Source: Rhodeus uyekii
Taxonomy: Eukaryota; Chordata; Actinopteri; Cypriniformes; Acheilognathidae
NCBI GenBank assembly: GCA_037043235.1
Contig: JAWRVZ010000003.1
Coordinates: forward strand, 10,281,501 to 10,345,500
Length of the DNA stretch: 64,000 bases
Reading direction: 5' to 3'
Both the position numbers and the translations under genes were made by a program. This document shows, piece by piece, positions 11,542 through 21,500 of this stretch. Below the pieces are notes generated by a model. It was not told the origin of the DNA. It saw only the letters and a program-made list of their open reading frames with translations, and did not search any database. How positions within the stretch are numbered: the first letter of the stretch is position 1; every line of letters starts with the position of its first letter.

Positions 11542-13830
11542 CTATTTGCCGTCTCCGTCAGGCTTCATGCTGAAGGCTTCCAGGCGCTCGCTCTCGGGCA
11601 GCAGGTTGTTGAGACGCTCCATCAGTGGGATCGTCTGGTCGATGCCCATCTGGATTCGTCTCAGAATCATTGACATCTCATTGACCTTTTGGATCTGTTC
11701 GGCGTACTTCGCGTAACGTTTTTGCCTCTCCTGCATGATGCTGAATAGCGCCTCCACTGACAGATCCATCTGAGACCAAGAAAAAAAGTTTAGGCTTTAC
11801 AGACAGCTTGCAGAAAGAAACAGTATAATTCAGTAGCGATGATGATGACCTCTTTGATCCTCTTGACCAAAGCATTCTGGTCAAAGGCAACAGCCTCCGC
11901 ACACTGGTGAAGGTGATCCTGATATCGGACGCACAGCTGCAGCACCTGTGCAGAATCCAGCTTTTCTAAACACACGGTGCTGGGGGAGGTTTGCCCACTG
12001 AGCACACCTAAAAGCATGGCACCAATATTAGACACAAATTGGGATTCATACTATCAACTAAGACTGGGTTGATATTGAGAAGGAAGATTTGGAATCCACT
12101 GCCGCTTTTCTGCAGTTTTCCATAGAGTAAGGATGACTATTGTCTGCACTTCTCACCAGATTGAACATGTTATCAGAATATTTTGAGAAGCCTTTCTGTT
12201 AATAGTTGGAGCCTGAGCCGAGTTCAGCCTTGGGGAAGCTGTGTGTCCTGTGTGTATTGGTGAGGTGATCAACTGGCACCATGAGGAGACGGAATGACTT
12301 GTTTTTCCTCAACAATAGTTCTGTAACCTGAAAGGTCACTTGATGCATAAACCAGAGGCCTTGTTGTCAACCATGTGATCGACTAAGATATGCTTCTGAC
12401 TGTCTGCTCTTGTGTGGAAAATTACTAGTTTATCTTTCTTTCTTGGCCAATCAGAATCATTTAACCGTCATCATTTACATAGTTAGTAGCCTCTGTTAGA
12501 GTATAATTGCTGTAACAATGTTATTGTAAGTGGGGCGGCCTACGAACTCCTTGTGAGACCTGAAGCTTCTGCTGATGAAGCTGCAAACTAAAATTCACTA
12601 AAATTTCCTTCAAACATATCTGGTCTTTAATCTTTAAATCTCAGGTCTTTAACTGTAAATTCCTCTACAATATAGATTTAGTTAATATGATTCACATTTG
12701 TTTGAATATTTACATTAACAACACAGTCTAAATACAATTGCTAGTTAATCTTAGATCAAATAAAATAATAACATTTAAATTTTAATGCACATAAGGCCGT
12801 GTGGGGAGCAGGGCAGTTAAAGGCAGTTTTTATATAAACGTTTTAATGATATAATTATGTTTGGACGGTTATTTTCATCATGAAGTAAAGATAACTGCGA
12901 ACTTTTGTCTCACAGAATTGCAAGAGAACTCTCTGAATTCTGAGAAAATATTCAGAATTGTGAAATAAATTAAAAACTAATAATAATAAATATTTTAATT
13001 CAGTGGCAGAAACAAGCTACAAGTTCTACACTTATAATTATAGAGTTCGTTATAGAAATATAAAATAACTATTTAAATAGTGGCTGTTTAGAAATATTTA
13101 TTTAAAGATACATTAAATAATGAAGACATCACTAACAGGTTATAAATTGCATATATAACAATACTCCTCTTTAGAGTTTTTCTAACTGGTTGGATTGAAT
13201 TGAGAAATCTCCAGTGATCTATAATCCCACATTAAAGAATTTCAAAACTAAATTTATTGTTTGATTTTCATGAATTTCAATAGTTGGAAGCTGAGACTTT
13301 CATATCAAAAGTAACAAAGCACAAACCTTACTGTGATTCACTCATGAACTGAAAAGAGCATAGACTTTAAATTAATCGATATTGAGATATTATTATTGGT
13401 TAATCAAAACAAAAATAGATTAATCAATATTGTCAGCCCAGCCCTATTCTAAACAATCTATTTGCCTTTAAAATAATAATAATATTGACTGGTTGGCGTT
13501 TGGACTTCCGCTTACCTTTTAGAAGAGGCTGAAAGGTGGGAATTTCCTGTAGTTTTATTACATCTGGATCATTATGGATGTTCCGTAATGACGGAGTTGC
13601 CTGGGCAACAACTACTATGTCATCCATTTTGGCTCTTTGTTTGGCTGGAGAGGGTACGACTGAAATAACAAGACAGAATTTACAGATAGGTAATACTGGC
13701 ACAACATATCAAACGTCTCCATTTAAAAAATGTATGTCAATAATGAAAACCAGCTAAGGTTATGTTGAGTACCTGAAGCACTGAAGTCTGAATGTTTATG
13801 TTCAGCATCTGCACTCTGTTCAGCACCCAT
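11542..13830 (-). CDS. borcs5: borcs5 (myrlysin / LOH12CR1), BORC complex subunit 5, complete
   Basis: BORCS5 is the lipid-anchored subunit of BORC, which sits on the cytosolic face of lysosomes and recruits ARL8 to drive kinesin-dependent movement. Coding exons: 13773-13830, 13516-13659, 11850-12007, 11542-11769; 588 nt, 195 residues (human 196). The start MGAEQSADAEH keeps Gly2, the myristoylation site of the family. Conserved blocks are PSPAKQRAKMDDIVVVAQ, VIKLQEIPTFQPLLKG, RYQDHLHQCAEAVAFDQNAL, RQKRYAKYAEQIQKVNEMS and LRRIQMGIDQT. The C-terminal half is helical, as expected for BORC/BLOC-type subunits. A noncoding 5' exon is likely at about 14022-14250, because an acceptor (tttttag) lies just before the start exon at 13842. 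Frame and length are intact. Confidence 0.95.
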
Positions 13831-14021
13831 GGTGCACTTAGTCTAAAAAAGACAATTATTTAATTTATATATACAATTACACACACACACACAGACACAC
13901 ACACACACAAGTTAGATAAATATATATATTTATATATGTACACACACATACATATAACAAGAAAAGTACAATATATATATTGCATTTTCTACGATAAATA
14001 AAATACATATGCTTTATTTAC

Positions 14022-14250
14022 CTTGGTGTTTGTAGCTGTTTAACGGCTGTCTGCGAGTGGCGATATCATTCGACTGACTGTTCCGTTGAATGAAACGCTT
14101 GCTAATGTGTTACATTGTAATTTACATAAATTATAGACATCGTGAGACGTCAAAACACAATCCTGGCTGCAGATAACCTGCACGTTTTTATGTATTCTTT
14201 TAGAAAATAAGGTTTCAATCACCAGAGGTACAAATGACACATCCGGTCTG
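14022..14250 (-). other. Probable noncoding first exon and promoter side of borcs5
   Basis: On the minus strand a donor (ccaag then gtaaat) ends at 14022, matching the acceptor at 13843-13845 ahead of the coding start exon. The upstream edge is not defined. The stretch to about 14300 is richer in CG dinucleotides than its surroundings (gacacgcgtgatgatgacg-like sequence), as expected near a promoter. The region from there to the bmal1 promoter at 15.18 kb is AT-rich and shows no gene. Confidence 0.4.
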
Positions 14251-15184
14251 ACTACACGAGACGCGTGATGATGACGCAGGGGTTTGTTTTCATGTGACCG
14301 TTCAAGCGTCTGTTTCGATTCCTTAAAAGATTTCTAAAATAACTTCCAGGCTTGTACAGTGCGGCATCTCTCTATTCAACTTACAGAGAAAGAGAGGAGA
14401 AACATATTTAATGGCAGTTTAACCATACGCTGAAAATGACTTATTTATTATATTTATTAATTAATCTAATATATTATAGCCTACTTTATATACATATACG
14501 TCATAATGGACATCACAATATAAATATATTTAAACTATAAATATTATTCTTTCTAAAACTGTGATTTTATTCTAGTAAATCGTTGTGTATGAGAGAATAT
14601 TTATCTTCTAAATACTGTACTTGTCATGCTTTTAAATCAGATTTTTGTCTACATTACTTCTTTTTAAACATTTGTGTGGTGACATATACGCTGCATTAAT
14701 TATAAATAAAATATTTTAAAAAACAGATAAATTCTTTGTCAAAACATTTTGTTGATCTCGCTTACAGCAACACAATACATCATTCAATAACTACTGTGTA
14801 GATTTATTTAAGCAGCCTCTATTTTTATTAAATAATATAATAATGTTACATATGACATATCCGGGAAAAATCCCCTGGAATTCTTCCACTTTTGTAGCTT
14901 TATTTGTTTGTGTATCCAGCTTCTTTTCTCCATTACCTCTACACCTTCTTTGTTTTCATCAGGATATGAACACGTTCATATTTCAACTGCTAACTTAGTT
15001 AATTTATATTCGCTATTTCTCTCGAAATAAATTAAAAGCCCTAGATTATAAGCGTATGGTTCTCAATATTGTCACCCAGTTCTCCATTGAGCAAGAACAT
15101 TAGACAATGCAGCAACATGCGATTGGGAACCACCCCTTACTGGGATCATCAGCCATGTCGTTGAATCGCGATAAACCCTTTTTG

Positions 15185-15421
15185 ATTGGCTGATCCGCAC
15201 GTCAGTCATTATGCCGTGAAACGTATCTTCCATTCTGATTGGCCGAAACAAGTGCAACTGTTTATCCAAAGATCTTATTGGTTGAAAATATAGGTTAGTG
15301 GTCCGACAGTCACACGAAGGAAAGAAAAGTAGGTCAGAGACTGATTCCGTTTATGTCACAGTTCCTCACGTACCGGACGTCAAATTACCGATATAAACTG
15401 TGATGTCCAGCTATTTCTCCG
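15185..15421 (+). promoter_or_regulatory. bmal1 core promoter with two ROR/REV-ERB elements, inverted CCAAT boxes and 5' noncoding exon
   Basis: Two RORE-type sites lie 28 bases apart: AAATATAGGTTA at 15286-15297 and AAAAGTAGGTCA at 15325-15336. Mammalian Bmal1 promoters have the same arrangement, a GGTTAG site followed by an AGTAGGTCAG site, and the sequence between them (gtggtccgacag) also looks preserved. ROR activators and REV-ERB repressors compete for these sites and drive rhythmic Bmal1 transcription. Three inverted CCAAT boxes (ATTGG) lie upstream at 15185-15189, 15238-15242 and 15277-15281. A donor (CTCCG then gtaagt) at 15421 closes a likely noncoding first exon; its start is not visible. 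Confidence 0.85.
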
Positions 15422-16054
15422 GTAAGTGTGACGTTTTGACGTTTGACAATTATCTCTAAGTACCGCGTACTGGTTATCGGTGTGTTTTGTGCGTTTTTTG
15501 TCCTCTCGCATATTGATTTCAATACAAGGGGTGTCTGTGACATTTCTCAGGTTGAGTACCGTAGACCCGATGCGGCTGCCACCACAACAAAATCAACCAT
15601 GGTGTCAGAGATTCAGTAAGAAACCCGTAAATCATAGCGGAACGCAGCCACAAACCCACACCCTTCATCGATGTGAGGTTAATGATCCGCGGCTCCTTTA
15701 AGTCGGTTGAGCCTCTAGTGATGCCTGGTCACTTCAAAAGCTCCTTGTATTTACGTTATGCCTGCTGTGTTCGCCTTGTAAATGAGGGGTCTGGGATGCT
15801 TATGGGCTGCAGGCTGTCCAGGCTCTCACAAACACGAGTAATGCTTTCTAGTGGGCAGCTCGCGTGGTTTGACTCAGGGCTTCGTCGTGTTAATCAGTAG
15901 CGTCATTGTGCTTCCGATCGCGGTTTACCCTCAAGGCCGTTGTGATATCGCTGTGAAGAGACCAGTTTAAAGGTTGGGAGGTTAGTCATCTTATAAATGT
16001 GCCTTTTTTAACCAAATTCGCATGAGGTGTAAGTGCTAAAGACAGCAGACTTGA

Positions 16055-16088
<34 letters not shown>

Positions 16089-17820
16089 TAGTTATAGTGT
16101 GTGTGTGCGTGCACATCTACTTTCTATATGTATATTATATATGTATATGTGCAAACATTTTATTTATATACAAATATACACACACACAAAAATCATTTCA
16201 ACCCTGTAATATTTCAGATTTGACTGTATTTCCATGCCACTACAAATGCAAGCAAATCTGACACTGACCTTGTAGACTGGTTTTCCCAAAAGGTCAGATG
16301 TCCCTGCTTCCACTGAAGAACACGATGTTCTTTGCATCACTCTTGGCTTACGTTTGGTCATTTTCCAGTTCAGCTTTAACCTTGGATGTTTATGCTGCTA
16401 ATATAGCTTGTAATATCAAGAAAGGTGTAAATTAATGCAAAATAGAAGTTGCAAACCACTGTAAAGTGCAGGCAGGAAGCTAGTTGTCACAATCATGCTT
16501 TAGTGAATATTTCTGAGCATTTATATGTGAAAGGGAATTTCTTTATAGGCGCAAAACATAAACAGTATCATTTACACAGTACAGAATGTGTAATAGTTTA
16601 TTTGCCACACCACATTAATATTATTACAGTGGAACGAATAGAAATTATTTTAAATATTAGTTTAGTTTATATGAATAGAAATATTATTTTTATACTTGTA
16701 TGTTAATATAGTAGCAATTTAAGAGTGAATAATATTGACAACAAATAGTACTTAATGAATTTTTAATGTGACAACTTGCCCCAATCTGATATTTATGAAA
16801 AATACTATACTTTAAAAACCGTTTGCTTACTGTCATAACAGAGCAAACAAGTTATGTGAAATTGCTTCTTTCATATTGGGATATGGGTGTGTGTTGTTTG
16901 GTTGAAGTAACCGCATTCCTAAAGCACAGCATCAAACTCCCATCATTAGGGCGTTCGTCACTATTGACGTCCAGAATGATTTTATTTTCCTCACCACATC
17001 TGGACGTTCTTCCATTCATCCACACGTAACGTTTCTCTTGCGTTTGTCTGTAACTAGCATCTTGCTCATAATGAGGATGAGTAATACAGGTATAAAACAA
17101 CGGAGGTTTAATTTGCGTAGTTGGCTTTCAACACACTGAAATCATCTTGAATTCAGATAAACTGAGATGACCTACTTTTATCTCTTTTACTTTCTTCCTG
17201 TTTTCTTTTTCGTTGGCAGTCTGTGAAAGCCAGCCCGCGCATTCAAGAATAGATCATTGGTGGAGTCGGTGTGCTTTAATAAAGCTAGTGTTTGTTTTTT
17301 AACACTTAACTATGTGAGTTTGACATGACGGGTGCGTTGTCGCATGTATAACCGTGTTCTTGCTCCAGTGTTGGCGTTTAAACAGCTGATTAAAGGGTCT
17401 GTGAACACTGTTTATTTCAGCAGAAAATCCCATTTGAACACAGGGGAGTCTTCTGGTCCTTTCTTTCTGCCAGTTGCATTTCTGTAATCTAAATGTGGCC
17501 TAGATTGCGAGCTTTCCAAGGGTTTCCTGGCAACCAGAGCAGGTCATTGATGAAGCTCAGTCATTCCTCCTGGTGTGTGGGAGTATGAGAGAGAGAGAGA
17601 GAGAATTTCTTTTCATCTGTTTGTTGAAAATAAGTAAGCCTTATTTTAGCCTGTTTATGACTTTATTTTGAGAAATCTTTTTTATTACAATGGAAGTCAA
17701 TGGGGTACAAAACTGTTTTTATTCCATTTGGTCAAAAGTGGTTCACGGACAGAGAGAATTCAGATGTTTTCACTGACTAGTCTTGACTGTGACTAGTAAC
17801 CTTTTTATGTGAAACTGAAA

Positions 17821-18200
17821 TACAGTAATCCCTCGCAACTTCGCGGTTCAAGTTTCTCTGTCTCAGTGCATCGCGGATTTTTCAAAAATATTTATCGAAA
17901 ACTAAAAACTCAAAAATACCGCCAAATCGGCAGCCGTATTGTGGAAAGCAGTGTTGTTTTATCGTGATGCGAGAGAAACGGTTTCCCAGGATGCCAGACA
18001 AAGAGAAACTCTCTCAGAGGCTTTGTACACACCCACGGCACTCAGACAAGACACGTGATTGGTTCCCGATGCGAGATCGACCAATGAAAGCACGAGTGGA
18101 TGTATCCCGTGAGCTGATTGGCTGATCCTACTTTGTGGATTTTCACCTATTGCGGGGGGTTCTGGTCCACATTAACCGCGATAAACGAGGGATTACTGTA
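17821..18200. mobile_element. Tigger-type MITE, complete (380 bp), in bmal1 5' intron
   Basis: Bounded by TA at both ends, with inverted ends CAGTAATCCCTCGCAACTTC and (reverse complement of the right end) CAGTAATCCCTCGTTTATCG. It is the most complete copy of the family also found at 7511 and 57684. There is no ORF of note. It lies upstream of the noncoding bmal1 exon at 18339-18398. Confidence 0.8.
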
Positions 18201-18269
18201 TAGTTTGTCATATTTAGAAACTCATTTAGTTATATTTTCCCAGGGAAAGCAAGAACTAAATAGAATGTC

Positions 18270-18325
18270 GAAATCGCTTCGATAAAGCCTCTGCCAAATG
18301 CATAAATGTAAATAAATGCAGCTAT
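18270..18325 (+). repeat. SINE 3' tail fragment
   Basis: The segment carries the 'cgataaagcctctgccaaat' tail and an aaatgtaaataaatg end, related to the tail of the tRNA-derived SINE at 23575-23740. Only the tail remains. It ends just before the pyrimidine tract of the bmal1 noncoding exon starting at 18339. Confidence 0.5.
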
Positions 18326-18338
18326 ATTTTTTCCACAG

Positions 18339-18398
18339 GATCCTGCCACAGGTGGAAGGCCATGCATTGAACACACACTGCTTGACTGAATCTGTGCG
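18339..18398 (+). other. Probable noncoding 5' exon of bmal1
   Basis: A 60-base segment with a good acceptor (tttttccacag, ending 18338) and donor (GTGCG then gtgagc) lies about 130 bases before the first coding exon. It has no ATG in frame with the bmal1 CDS. It is inferred from splice signals only. Confidence 0.45.
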
Positions 18399-18536
18399 GT
18401 GAGCATCTTTTTTGTTTTCCACACGCACAAACACACATTGATAGATTACCGGTATATAGCATATTGTTGCCATTTTGAAGAATTGTAATGTTCTTCGAGT
18501 GATTAAATTTGTCCCTGTTGCTCTTAAGATGATCTA

Positions 18537-21500
18537 ATGGCAGACCAAAGAATGGACATCTCCTCCACGATGAATGAGTTCATATCCCAGAGCTCGGCAG
18601 ATCTCATCAGCAGTTCCATTGGCACCACGGGCATGGACTACACCCGCAAGAGGAAGGGCAGCACCACCGAGTACCAGTGAGTGAACTCTGGATGCCATAG
18701 GACATAGTAATAATAATGTAAAATCTAATTTATGGATTATTGTACCTTTTCTGAGCAGTTTCTTATATTTAGAATTGATGTCAAATAAAAGTTACAGAAA
18801 ACAATAAAAAAAAATTTGGGATTATTTATAGATATTGTTAGTGTACCTCAAGCGTCTTTTTTCCCTCTAAAATATCTGAAAAACAGTGTTATTTTTTTTA
18901 CTCGCTGTATTAATTATAAATAAACACAGTAAGGCACAAGTTAATGAATTAAACTAACAACAGGCAAAACATTTGTTATAGTATTTATTAATCTTTGTTA
19001 ATATAATTTAATAGCAATACAGCTATTCATTGTTACTTCGTATTAGTGCTGATCCATTAAATATTAACAGAAACTTATGATTTTAATGTATTTAGTACAT
19101 TTTGAAATTAACATTTAACTAAAACCAATAAATACAATAATTGTTTTTCTTTTTAGTTCTTTAACTACTGTAATTAACTAATGTTAATGAATGAAAGCTT
19201 GTTGTAAAGTGTTACAATAGATTTATATTAATACAATTTTTTTTTTAAATTTTACAGGATTGATGGCTTTTCATTTGAGTGAGTACATTACACATACACT
19301 TTGCCCAACTGATGAAATCATAAAAAAAAAATATACATAATTTACTGTAAAAGGTTGTTTTTATTGAGGTGTGATGCTGTTCATTTTAACAGTGATGGCA
19401 TGGACACAGACAAAGACAAGACACTGGGAAGGTAATTTTTAGATGAACTGTTTTAATACATGACGAGGTTAATAAATTAATAAATAAATCTTTTCTCTTA
19501 AATCAAGGGAGGACCAACAGGGCCGGATAAAAAATGCCAGGTAGAGTGAAGATGAGGGTTGTGTCTCCTTAAATCATATGTTGTGTGTCAATGAGATGTG
19601 GTGTTTGTGTCTTTTCAGCTGATTTTATTTCTTTATTATAGGGAGGCTCACAGTCAGATAGAGAAGAGGCGCAGGGATAAGATGAACAGTTTTATTGACG
19701 AGTTGGCATCGTTAGTTCCCACTTGCAATGCCATGTCTCGCAAGTTGGACAAACTCACTGTATTGCGCATGGCTGTCCAACACATGAAGACATTACGAGG
19801 TGAGTTTTCTAACACGTTTTGCGCCTAAACGAGCTCAGTATGAGTTTAAAAAAATCAAACTTTTTCCATATTAATTATGCTTGACTTTTCCATTTCTTTC
19901 TTTCTCCCTCTCTTTTTTTATAGGTGCTGCCAACCCATACACAGAAGCAAACTATAAACCAGCATTCTTGTCGGATGATGAATTAAAGCACTTGATTTTA
20001 AGGGTGTGTTTAAAATATCAACTCCTTGGCTTTCCAGATCTGATCATGTGGAAAACTGCTAAGGATCTGTTTTAAAACTCTTCATCCCTCTTTCCACAGG
20101 CTGCCGATGGCTTCCTCTTTGTAGTTGGTTGCGATCGTGGAAAGATTCTCTTCGTCTCAGAGTCTGTTTATAAAATTCTCAATTACACTCAGGTATATTT
20201 TCTTGACAGATTTTCTCTCCATGCTGGTACGCTGTAAAGCGTTTGACGTTAATACAATCCGTTTCGTTTTGAATCATCAGAATGATCTGATTGGCCAGAG
20301 TTTGTTCGACTACCTGCATCCAAAAGACATTGCCAAAGTGAAAGAGCAGCTGTCGTCGTCAGACACGGCTCCACGGGAACGACTCATCGATGCCAAAAGT
20401 AAAGTTTGTTTTATTAAGTGTTTGCAGTCATTTGATGCACAGTTAAGCCAAAGGCACTTGGACTGACGTTGAGTTCTTTCTGAAGCTGGTTTACCAGTGA
20501 AGACCGACATCACTCCCGGCCCCTCCAGACTGTGCTCCGGGGCCCGCCGGTCATTCTTCTGTAGAATGAAATGCAACCGTCCGTCTGTCAAGATGGAGGA
20601 CAAGGATTTTCCCTCAACGTGCTCCAAAAAGAAAGGTATTCCTAACAATGGGTGTTTGTTTTTTTTTTGAAAAAAAATTATTGGTATAGACCAGGGGTGA
20701 GCAAACTACGGCCCGCGGGCCACATCCGGTCCGTTGGGCTTTTTAATCCAGCCTGCTGAACTTGTATTAAACTTCCTTCATTTTACATTAATTTTTTTTT
20801 TTTTTTCAATTTGTTTTCTTCCCTTTTTTCGCCTGACTACCCTCACTTTCACTCGGGACAGACCTTTTAACGAAATACCTATCGAGGGAGATTTGTTTCT
20901 GTCTCCCTTTAAAAATGAGTTAGGCACGTGTCGTCAAAAAGCGCAGAAGCAGTAGACAATTTATCAGGATGGGTGTTTCAACGAAATCAGAAACCTTCTG
21001 CCACAAAGCCATCACTTCCTTAATTTCACTTGTAGAAATGTTTTCCTCCGGTTCACCCTCCTCCTCCTCTCCACTGCTGAGCTCTTGCAACGCCTGCGTA
21101 TGTTCATCATCTGCAGCTCGATCAACTGTTCCTCCTGATGCTAGATGACTCACACGGGAACTGCGTTCATATTTATCCACAATTTCATGCTTCATTTCCA
21201 TGGTCATCATGCGTTTCTTCTTCTCACTAGCATCCTTACCACTCACTTTCTTAGAACTCATCGCTATTATGAAGAATAATGCACAAAATAGAGAGGAAAT
21301 CAGCAACTCGCGGGCGATGCGTTCAGAAGTCAGCAAACACGTGAAGTGCGTTGGTATCAGCGTCATTACGCGTGCTCATATCTTGAATATTTACTCGTAT
21401 CTAGTAGATGAGATTTTACCTCGTGTTGTTAATATTAATTGTGATCGCCGTATCAAAAATCTGCCCGAAGGCTTGCTCGTATCCTGAAATAGTCGTATGT

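Noticed and set aside
16055..16261. 68-aa plus-strand open frame rich in Tyr/Ile/Val
   Set aside because: Spans TA/TG microsatellite sequence in the bmal1 intron; no splice context.
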